In this document: positions 1-6,090 of the stretch, one piece after another
Position numbering within the stretch: position 1 is the stretch's first letter
Layout: each line of letters begins with the position of its first letter
Position numbers and translations under genes: made by a program
Notes under the pieces: model-generated
What the model was told of the DNA's origin: nothing
What the model saw: the letters and a program-made list of their open reading frames with translations, nothing else
Database searches by the model: none
Origin: DATBMY01 sp036554605
Lineage (GTDB): Bacteria > Acidobacteriota > Blastocatellia > UBA7656
Length of the DNA stretch: 17,081 nucleotides
NCBI GenBank assembly: GCA_036554605.1
Contig: DATBMY010000123.1
Span: 1 to 17,081 of the forward strand
Direction: 5' to 3'

Positions 1-432
1 GTCGTTATCTATCGTTTTGGGCACGCCGACAATCGGCACTCCGATCTGTGAAAACTGATGGCCTATAAACTGCGAGCCTTCACCCCCCAGCACTATCAGC
101 GCATCGAGCCTGAGCTGCTGTATGTTGCGTTTCGCCTCCTGAAATATGGCTTCGTCCCTGACATAGCCCCCCGCTTCCTGGCGCACGGCAAAATGGCCGC
201 GATTGGTGCTTCCCAAAATCGTGCCGCCGCGCGGAAGCAGCCCTCGCACGTCGTCGGTGCTCAAGCGCCTCGTCCGCGTCTCTTTGAGCAGGCCCTCGAA
301 ACCGTCCTCGATGCCGATGACCGTCCAGCCGTAAACATGCTCGGCCGTCTTGACTACGGCCCGGATCACCGCGTTAAGCCCCGGCGCATCTCCCCCGCCC
401 GTAAGCACGCCTATTCGCCTTATGGAAGACAA
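1..432 (-). CDS. pfkA: 6-phosphofructokinase, N-terminal part (runs off left edge)
   Basis: Phosphorylates fructose 6-phosphate to fructose 1,6-bisphosphate in glycolysis, in the cytosol. The reading frame is open from 432 to base 1, giving 144 residues of a family that is usually 320-400 long. Visible motifs are the phosphate-binding GGGDAPG (residues 12-18), GGEGS (116-120) and PKTIDND (138-144), whose first Asp (D142) corresponds to the catalytic base. Gly119 matches E. coli Gly104, typical of ATP enzymes. Lys139 matches E. coli Gly124 and is typical of PPi and mixed group III enzymes, so the phosphoryl donor is not settled from this fragment. No ATG fits. I chose TTG at 432 because a purine-rich GGAAGGGGG lies just upstream and the protein then begins MSSIRRIGVLTGGGD as in the family. 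The family call is secure; the start is likely. Confidence 0.93.
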   Translation of the reverse strand, partial: MSSIRRIGVLTGGGDAPGLNAVIRAVVKTAEHVYGWTVIGIEDGFEGLLKETRTRRLSTDDVRGLLPRGGTILGSTNRGHFAVRQEAGGYVRDEAIFQEAKRNIQQLRLDALIVLGGEGSQFIGHQFSQIGVPIVGVPKTIDND

Positions 433-474
433 CGAACACCCCCTTCCATTTATCTAAAATAAAAAATCGCTATA

Positions 475-503
475 AGATTAAGCGCGCGGTAGAGTAGAGT
501 CAA
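475..503 (-). promoter_or_regulatory. Candidate sigma70 promoter for the phosphofructokinase gene
   Basis: Reading the minus strand, TTGACT (503-498, 5 of 6 to the -35 consensus) is followed after 17 bp by TAATCT (480-475), which keeps the most conserved -10 bases. Transcription would begin near 468, about 36 bases before the TTG start at 432. The surrounding DNA is AT-rich compared with the genes. Found by eye only. Confidence 0.38.
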
Positions 504-518
504 TAAAAAGGCCGGAGC

Positions 519-562
519 AAAAAAAGAGGCACGGGCAATATCATCGCCGACTCGCCCGTGCC
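519..562 (-). terminator. Intrinsic terminator of the S9 peptidase gene
   Basis: Perfect 9-bp GC-rich inverted repeat: GGCACGGGC at 528-536 and GCCCGTGCC at 554-562, with a 17-base loop. Read on the minus strand the second arm is followed directly by TCTTTTTTT, so this is a classical Rho-independent terminator 34 bases after the peptidase stop codon. A smaller hairpin (CCTGT-AATA-ACAGG, 571-584) lies between the stop and the terminator. It also separates the peptidase transcript from the phosphofructokinase gene downstream. Confidence 0.85.
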
Positions 563-595
563 GGTCAGTTCCTGTAATAACAGGAGGCAAACACT

Positions 596-2617
596 CTACT
601 TTTTCCTGTACTTTTCGAACCACCCGCGCAGGTACGCCACCTGCTGGAGCTTATTCGACGGGTGGCGCGGCATGTGGTTGAACGGGTGATACTCGTCCGG
701 TATGCGCACCATCACCGTATCTATCTTGCGGAGCTTCAGCGCGCGGTAATACTGCTCGGTCTGCTCCATCGGCGTTCTCAGATCAAGCTCGCCCGTCATA
801 AGCATGGTCGGCGTAGTCACCTTGCCTACGTGCGTGATCGGCGAGCGGCGCAGGTGCTCTTCGGGGTCTTCCCAGGGCAGGCGCTTGAAGTTGTAATACC
901 AGTTCGCGCCGTCGGTCGTGCCGACGAAGCTGTACCAGTTGGTAACCGGCTTCATCGCGACCGCGGCCCGAAAACGGTTTGTGTGCCCGACGATCCACGT
1001 CGTCAGCACTCCGCCACCCGACCCGCCGCAGACAAAGAGGTTCTGCTCGTCCGCGTAGCCCTTCTTTACTACAGCGTCGACGCCGTTCATAAGATCGTGA
1101 TAGTCGTCGCCGGGATAATTATTCTTGATCGCGTTGCCAAACTCCTGCCCATACCCCGTAGAGCCGCGCGGATTCGTATAAAGCACGAGGTATCCTTCGG
1201 CCGCGTGATTCTGGAACTCGAAGTTGAAGCCGACGCCGTACATCGAATGCGGCCCGCCGTGGATGTATAGAATCATCGGATACTTCTTCGCCGGGTCGAA
1301 GTCGGGCGGTTTTATGAGCCACCCCTGAATCTTTTTGCCCCCGACCGAGTCGTACCATATCTCCTCGACCTCGCCCAGGCGACGGCCTTCAAGCAGATCG
1401 CCGTTGACGTCCGTGAGCCTCTTTATGACGGGCTGTTTCAGGTTAAAGACCACCACATCGCCCGGCTCGTGCGGGGCGCTGAGCGTCGCCGCGGCCAGGC
1501 CGTTGGAGGCAATCGAAGAGAGCGCGATCTGATGATTGCCTTTAGTCAGCTGGGTGGGCGCGCCGCCCGCTACGGGAGCGACATAGACGTTGTTCGTTCC
1601 GCGATCTTCGGTCGTGAAATATATGCCCGAGCCGTCCTTCGCCCAGATCAATTGCGTAGGCGCGCGGTCAAACCCCTCGGCTAGCATGCGCTTGCCCGCT
1701 CCATCGACGCTCATCACGTAGAGCTTCGAGACCGTATAGGTATCGTCGGAGAGGTCGCTGCCCGTATAGGCAATCAAACGGCCATCGGGCGAAAGCGTGG
1801 GATTCGCGTCCTGCCCGCGCCGGTCGGTTAGCTGCCGTATCTGATTATCGCCGAGCGAAAGCGAATATATTTCGGAATCGCCTCGCAAGTATTCGGCATC
1901 GGGTTTTCGTATGGCGCTAAAAATTATACTTCGCGAATCATTTGTCCACTGCGGCGCGCCGTGGTTGTAATCGCCTTCGGTCAACTGGCGGGGCGTGCCT
2001 CCCGTATCGGGTATGACGAATATTTGTGTGTAGCCCTCGGGCCTGTAGCCCGAACCGTCCGCGCGGTAATTCAAATCGTCGATCACGCGAGGCGCTTCGA
2101 CCCATTTCGCGCCCGCCGGACGGGAAGGAATCTTCACGGTGAACTCGGACCTTGCGGGCACGGTCATGGTGAATGCCAGGCGCTTGCCGTCAGGCGACCA
2201 CTTGAGGTTGCCGGGCGCGCGCTCGAGCCTCGTTAGTTGTGTCTCCTCGCCCGTGTCCATCCACTTGACGAAGAGTTGCGAGCCCGCGGGCTGTCCCTGC
2301 GCGACATAAGCAATACGGCTGCCGTCGGGCGACCATTGCGGCGACGATCCCTTCATCAGCAGTCGTGCCTTCGATCCGTCCGAGCTCATTATCCAGATAT
2401 CGCTTTCGTATTTGTCGTTTATCTTATCGGTCCAGCGGCGGGCATAGATTATCTGGTTGCCGTCGGGCGATATTTGAGGCTGAGTGACGTACTCCCAATC
2501 GAGAAACAGATCGAGCGTGAGCCGCTCGCGGCCGTTTGCGAAGGCCGAGACGGCAAGCGCGCTCGCGACGAGCGAGGCCGCGAGCGCAAAGGATAAGAAC
2601 GCGGTCTTGAGTCGCAT
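596..2617 (-). CDS. Secreted S9-family serine peptidase (prolyl oligopeptidase / acylaminoacyl peptidase type)
   Basis: Predicted exported serine peptidase of 673 residues that would cleave peptides in the periplasm or outside the cell. Residues 1-28 form a signal peptide (basic MRLK, long Ala/Leu/Ser core, ending around SAFA-NG). Residues about 35-400 carry repeated SPDG-type beta-propeller blades (for example QISPDGNQIIYARR and TLSPDGRLIAYTG). The alpha/beta-hydrolase domain follows from about 410, with HGGPH near the oxyanion site. The catalytic triad is readable: Ser533 in CGGSGGG, Asp612 in GELDLRTP and His644 in PDEYHPF. Length and order match the S9C-like group. The ATG at 2617 has AGGAG seven bases upstream. 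It is transcribed alone, with a terminator at 519-562. Substrate cannot be told from sequence; dipeptidyl versus acylaminoacyl specificity is open. Confidence 0.93.
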   Translation of the reverse strand: MRLKTAFLSFALAASLVASALAVSAFANGRERLTLDLFLDWEYVTQPQISPDGNQIIYARRWTDKINDKYESDIWIMSSDGSKARLLMKGSSPQWSPDGSRIAYVAQGQPAGSQLFVKWMDTGEETQLTRLERAPGNLKWSPDGKRLAFTMTVPARSEFTVKIPSRPAGAKWVEAPRVIDDLNYRADGSGYRPEGYTQIFVIPDTGGTPRQLTEGDYNHGAPQWTNDSRSIIFSAIRKPDAEYLRGDSEIYSLSLGDNQIRQLTDRRGQDANPTLSPDGRLIAYTGSDLSDDTYTVSKLYVMSVDGAGKRMLAEGFDRAPTQLIWAKDGSGIYFTTEDRGTNNVYVAPVAGGAPTQLTKGNHQIALSSIASNGLAAATLSAPHEPGDVVVFNLKQPVIKRLTDVNGDLLEGRRLGEVEEIWYDSVGGKKIQGWLIKPPDFDPAKKYPMILYIHGGPHSMYGVGFNFEFQNHAAEGYLVLYTNPRGSTGYGQEFGNAIKNNYPGDDYHDLMNGVDAVVKKGYADEQNLFVCGGSGGGVLTTWIVGHTNRFRAAVAMKPVTNWYSFVGTTDGANWYYNFKRLPWEDPEEHLRRSPITHVGKVTTPTMLMTGELDLRTPMEQTEQYYRALKLRKIDTVMVRIPDEYHPFNHMPRHPSNKLQQVAYLRGWFEKYRKK

Positions 2618-2827
2618 GGTTATACTCCTGGAAAAAGCTATTCCACTGACTGTTTGATTGTGAAATTAATCGAAGATCTAAAGGTCTGCGGCAAGGGATT
2701 GTATGACCTGAGAAAGCCGCAGGTCAAGGGATTCGCCCCGTTGAAAATTGCGAGCGCTTCTCCGGTTGGCTATGATTCAATCATGTGAAACGGCTTTAAT
2801 CACTTCTGATGGCGGACGGGAGGCAGA
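2618..2827. promoter_or_regulatory. Divergent promoter region with a gapped palindrome
   Basis: These 210 bases separate the divergent peptidase and rhodanese genes. A perfect gapped palindrome GACCTG-N9-CAGGTC sits at 2705-2725. Its left half also pairs with AGGTC at 2682-2686, and CTGCGGC (2686-2692) pairs with GCCGCAG (2716-2722), giving competing stems. CAAGGGATT occurs twice (about 2692-2700 and 2724-2732). On the minus strand, TTGCCG (2694-2689) with ATTAAT (2670-2665) is a weak possible promoter for the peptidase. Its -35 would overlap the inverted repeats, so a regulator bound there could control the peptidase. No regulator is encoded next to it. Confidence 0.4.
2748..2776 (+). promoter_or_regulatory. 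Candidate sigma70 promoter for the rhodanese-efflux pair
   Basis: TTGCGA (2748-2753, 4 of 6 matches to TTGACA) is followed after 17 bp by TATGAT (2771-2776, 5 of 6 to TATAAT). Transcription would start near 2783, giving a leader of about 45 bases before the ATG at 2828. Confidence 0.5.
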
Positions 2828-3196
2828 ATGCAACACTCGGAAGGGTTCCTGAAACTTGTCAATCAATCGAAGGCGCGCGTGCGAGAGACTACGCCCGAAG
2901 CAGTGCGGCAGAGACAAGAGGCGGGCGAGAGCTTTCACTTTATAGACGTGCGCGAAGACAGCGAGTGGGACCAGGCGCACGCCGCGGGCGCGATTCATCT
3001 CGGCAAAGGCATAATCGAGCGCGACATAGAAAAGTCCATCCCCGACAAGTCGGCTGAGATAGTGCTCTATTGCGGCGGCGGATACCGCTCGGCGCTCGCG
3101 GCCGACGCGCTACAGCAAATGGGTTATACGAACGTCATCTCGATGGACGGCGGATGGAAGCGATGGCGAGAGCTTGGGTACCCGACCGAGCCGTAA
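2828..3196 (+). CDS. Single-domain rhodanese-like sulfurtransferase
   Basis: A 122-residue cytosolic protein made of one rhodanese domain, a fold that carries sulfane sulfur on an active-site cysteine as a persulfide. FIDVREDSEWDQAHAAGAIH (about residues 38-57) is the typical first half. The active-site loop is CGGGYRSA with Cys82, and DGGWKRW near residue 114 is the usual C-terminal motif. There is no signal peptide or membrane segment. The ATG at 2828 has GGGAGG about six bases upstream. The gene is followed after 57 bases by the efflux transporter on the same strand with no terminator between them, so co-transcription is likely. Sulfur donor and acceptor are unknown. Such proteins may serve thiosulfate or cyanide handling or sulfur relay; the neighbour gives no firm hint. 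Confidence 0.9.
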   Translation: MQHSEGFLKLVNQSKARVRETTPEAVRQRQEAGESFHFIDVREDSEWDQAHAAGAIHLGKGIIERDIEKSIPDKSAEIVLYCGGGYRSALAADALQQMGYTNVISMDGGWKRWRELGYPTEP

Positions 3197-3212
3197 GCAG
3201 GAGGCCTAGACT

Positions 3213-3308
3213 GTGGCGGCTATGACAGCAAGAGACTATTTGAGCGACAATTCATGGAAGATAAGAAACCTGAAAGCAGCCACGAAGCAGCCGAGAGGCC
3301 CAATGTAG
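3213..3308 (+). other. Possible leader ORF with strong ribosome site, overlapping the efflux pump start
   Basis: AGGAGG at 3199-3204 lies 8 bases before GTG 3213, the best-spaced ribosome site between the rhodanese and efflux genes. The frame opened there codes for 31 residues (VAAMTARDYLSD...) and stops at TAG 3306-3308, inside the pump gene but in a different frame. The pump ATG (3254) itself has only a weak GAG upstream. The short ORF could couple or attenuate pump translation, as known for leader peptides of antibiotic-induced resistance genes. It has no recognisable domain and may be chance. Confidence 0.25.
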
Positions 3309-4927
3309 TCTTATCGCGCCGGCGCCGGTGGGCCGTTACGGCGGGCGTGATGCTGGGCATGTTTCTCGCCGCGCTCGAAGCGACCGTCGTAGGCACGGCG
3401 ATGCCTACGGTGATAGCCTCGCTTGGAGGACTTGATCGTTATAGCTGGGTCTTTTCCGCCTACCTGCTTACTTCGACCGTGACCGTGCCGCTGTGGGGGA
3501 GGCTGTCGGACCTCTACGGCAGGCGCATATTCTATCTGATCGGCATAGCCTTTTTTCTGGTCGGCTCGGCGCTTTCGGGCGCGTCGCAATCGATAGAACA
3601 GCTTATAATCTTTCGCGCCATTCAGGGGCTGGGCGCGGGCGCGCTCATCCCGCTCAGCATGACTATAAACGGCGACATATACACCTTCCGCGAGCGGGCG
3701 CGCATGCAAGGACTATTTAGCGGCGTCTGGGGGCTGGCCTCTATACTCGGGCCGCTGGCGGGCGGATTTATCACGGACCATCTGTCGTGGCGCTGGGTCT
3801 TTTATATAAACATTCCGTTCGGGCTCGCGGCCGCGGTCGTCGTAGGGCTCGCGCTAGTTGAGCCGAAGCGTACCGAGCGCCCCGTTATAGATTATGCGGG
3901 CGCGGCGTGGCTGACGCTCTCGGTCACGCTGTTGCTGCTCGTGCTTGTCGAGAGCGGCGACCCGGCGCTCTGGAAGAGCCCGAGCATGATAGCGGCGGCC
4001 ATCGGAACCTTTATCTTCGGCGCGCTCTTTGTCTGGACCGAGCGGCGCGCGCCTGAACCGATAGTCCCTTTCTCGCTCTTCAAGAATCGTATGATGACGG
4101 TAGGGGCGGTCATCGGATTTCTGCTCGGCGCGGCAATGTTCGGCGCGCTTTCTTTCATCCCTCTATTCGTGCAGGGTGTGCTCTCGGGCACGGCGACCGA
4201 AGCGGGAATACTTCTAACTCCGTTTTTGCTCGGCTGGGTCATCATGGCGGTCATCGGCGGCCAGTTGATGTTTCGCATAGGCTATCGCGTGACGATCATA
4301 TCCGGTCTATTCGTGCTGGCGGCGAGTTCTCTGTGGCTGACATACTTTAGCCGGGCCACGCCGCGCTCGTGGCTTATCACCGATATGGCCTTGATGGGCA
4401 TGGGTATGGGGCTTGTCATGTTCGCCCTGCTCATATCGGTTCAGAATTCCGTCCCTCGCAACCAGCTCGGCATCGCAACCTCGGTCAATCAGTTTTCGCG
4501 CTCCATAGGCCAGACCGTGGGCGTTGCGTTGATGGGGCTCGTGCTTACGCTCAGCCTCGAATCTCACCTTTCGGAGATTCAAGCCGAAAGCGGGCTGCCC
4601 GAAGAAGAGGTCGCGCGCGTGGTTCATAACCCCAGCGAGCTCATAGACCCGATAGCGCGGCCAAATTTGAATCCGGCGTTGTTGCAGTCGATGCAGTCGG
4701 CGCTCGGGGGCGCGCTCAATAATGTATTCTGGAGCGGCGCGATCTTCGCCGTAATAGGTCTGATTGCGGGCTTCTGGCTGCCGGCGACCCCGACCAGAAT
4801 AACTGTCGAGGAAAAGGTCGAACCCGCCGAGATACCGTCCGACCCTGCCGAATGCGAGCGGTTATTGATTGCGGAGATGGCCCAGCTCGACGCCGAAAAC
4901 GAACCCGCCATCGCCGAGCGCGAATGA
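3254..4927 (+). CDS. MFS drug efflux transporter, DHA2 (EmrB/QacA) family
   Basis: Inner-membrane proton-coupled antiporter of 557 residues, of the 14-helix DHA2 group that exports drugs and other amphipathic compounds. After a short charged N-terminus, helix 1 carries LEATVVGTAMPTV (41-53, motif D1). Motif A is GRLSDLYGRR (82-91), motif B is RAIQGLGAG (121-129), and motif C is in helix 5 with ILGPLAGG (164-171). The C-terminal tail (about 515-557) is acidic and soluble. ATG 3254 is the only usable start in frame after the stop at 3194, and it is preceded by a weak ribosome site, so translation may depend on coupling. It follows the rhodanese gene and ends 11 bases from the convergent lipocalin-like gene, with no terminator in that gap. 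Substrate is not predictable. No membrane-fusion partner is encoded beside it. Confidence 0.92.
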   Translation: MEDKKPESSHEAAERPNVVLSRRRRWAVTAGVMLGMFLAALEATVVGTAMPTVIASLGGLDRYSWVFSAYLLTSTVTVPLWGRLSDLYGRRIFYLIGIAFFLVGSALSGASQSIEQLIIFRAIQGLGAGALIPLSMTINGDIYTFRERARMQGLFSGVWGLASILGPLAGGFITDHLSWRWVFYINIPFGLAAAVVVGLALVEPKRTERPVIDYAGAAWLTLSVTLLLLVLVESGDPALWKSPSMIAAAIGTFIFGALFVWTERRAPEPIVPFSLFKNRMMTVGAVIGFLLGAAMFGALSFIPLFVQGVLSGTATEAGILLTPFLLGWVIMAVIGGQLMFRIGYRVTIISGLFVLAASSLWLTYFSRATPRSWLITDMALMGMGMGLVMFALLISVQNSVPRNQLGIATSVNQFSRSIGQTVGVALMGLVLTLSLESHLSEIQAESGLPEEEVARVVHNPSELIDPIARPNLNPALLQSMQSALGGALNNVFWSGAIFAVIGLIAGFWLPATPTRITVEEKVEPAEIPSDPAECERLLIAEMAQLDAENEPAIAERE

Positions 4928-4938
4928 GAATGGCGCGC

Positions 4939-6090
4939 CTACCTGCGCATGATTGCGCCCATGCTCTGGCCCGCGTAGCCGGTCATTTCAAGATAACCGC
5001 GGCCTGTTAACTTGCGCTCGCCTTCACGTCCAGTAATTTCGGTGCTGCCTTCCCAGTAAGTAACGCCCGCGCTCTCGGCCGTTCTCAATTCCTGTCCCGC
5101 GAATGCCGCGCGCACGTCCAATCTCAGATCGTATCGCGGAATCTCTATCCTCCATGCCGTAGGATAAGTCGCGCCGCTCGCCTCTGATCGCCAGGCATTG
5201 CCGGGGGTGAGGCGAAAATCTTCAAGCGATAAATGTAGCGCGCCCCCGTCCGCTTCTATAAGCGTCCCGCTTGAGCGCGGGTCGATCGAGCCGTCCACGC
5301 GGCGCAATTCAAAAAGCATCAGCTCTCTCCCGTCGTCAAGCTGTATGGAGAACCAGTCCCACCCTACCTGTTCCGCTTCAAGAAAACTTGTCCCGAACTC
5401 GTGATCCATCCAGCTCAGCCCCTCGACATCAAGAGCTTCGCCGCCGGCTATGATCTTTCCCGAAGTCTCCATGCGCGTCAGCGAATAGTAATGTGATGCG
5501 TTTCCCGCAAGCGCCCCCTTCTGGCTTACGCCATCGATGCCATGAACGACTATGGGCTTTGCTGGCTTCAGCCGCAGATCAATTTGATAATCGCCGTCGC
5601 GCGCGCGAAGTATATGAATGCCGCCTTCGAGATGCGCCTCCCAATCTTCATTCCACACTCTATAGCTTGCCGTTTCCGCTCCGCTCCATCCGACGCCCGC
5701 GCGATTCAACCGCTCGAACGCGTGAAAGCTCTCGCCCTCTATATCCGATAAGGCAAAGTGCGCCATATATAAATCGCGCACCGCCCATCGCGAAGGATTC
5801 AACGGTCGCGGCGTGACCCCTACGCGAAAGAAGGTGAGTTGATAGCCGAACCTGCGCCCGCCGGCAGCGCGCAAGTTGCCGGTGTAGTACCACCATTCAA
5901 GCCCGTACTCAGGGTGCGACGCATGATCTCGCGGAAAAGAGAACCGGTATCCTGCCGCGGCCTCGCGCCACTTTTCTATTTCAGGCGCGGCCGCGACATC
6001 CTTGCCGGGTTCAGACTTCAAAGGGGCGGCGGCACCCGTTATAAAAATGGCAAGCAGCGCGATCATGCTTTTTACTCTCATTGCCTTCAT
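4939..6090 (-). CDS. Secreted CrtC/AttH-like lipocalin-domain protein (COG5621 type)
   Basis: A 383-residue exported protein of the group annotated as predicted secreted hydrolase or carotenoid 1,2-hydratase-like (two lipocalin-like halves). Residues 1-22 form a signal peptide (MKAMRVKSMIALLAIFITGA). Family motifs are WWYYTGNL (66-73), LSWMDHEFGT (225-234), WDWFSIQLDDG (244-254), TYWEGS (344-349) and GRGYLEMTGY (363-372). The start ATG shares four bases (ATGA) with the permease stop, so it is translationally coupled and is the last gene of the ABC set. Known relatives sit beside FtsX/LolD-type ABC genes, including AttH of Agrobacterium. The inference is a periplasmic acceptor or modifier of a hydrophobic substrate delivered by the transporter. 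True carotenoid hydration is unlikely here, as no carotenoid genes are present. Confidence 0.82.
   Translation of the reverse strand: MKAMRVKSMIALLAIFITGAAAPLKSEPGKDVAAAPEIEKWREAAAGYRFSFPRDHASHPEYGLEWWYYTGNLRAAGGRRFGYQLTFFRVGVTPRPLNPSRWAVRDLYMAHFALSDIEGESFHAFERLNRAGVGWSGAETASYRVWNEDWEAHLEGGIHILRARDGDYQIDLRLKPAKPIVVHGIDGVSQKGALAGNASHYYSLTRMETSGKIIAGGEALDVEGLSWMDHEFGTSFLEAEQVGWDWFSIQLDDGRELMLFELRRVDGSIDPRSSGTLIEADGGALHLSLEDFRLTPGNAWRSEASGATYPTAWRIEIPRYDLRLDVRAAFAGQELRTAESAGVTYWEGSTEITGREGERKLTGRGYLEMTGYAGQSMGAIMRR

Noticed and set aside
58..462. 134-codon plus-strand ORF
   Set aside because: It is antisense to the phosphofructokinase fragment, whose minus-strand frame shows GGGDAPG, GGEGS and PKTIDND.
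662..1270. 202-codon plus-strand ORF opposite the peptidase
   Set aside because: Shadow of the catalytic domain; no motif or ribosome site.
4928..4938. Shared bidirectional terminator between the efflux pump and the lipocalin-like gene
   Set aside because: Only 11 bases separate the stops and there is no hairpin or T-run.
4939..6090. Genuine carotenoid 1,2-hydratase (crtC)
   Set aside because: The protein has a signal peptide and ABC neighbours, and no carotenoid genes occur nearby; the secreted COG5621-type reading fits better.
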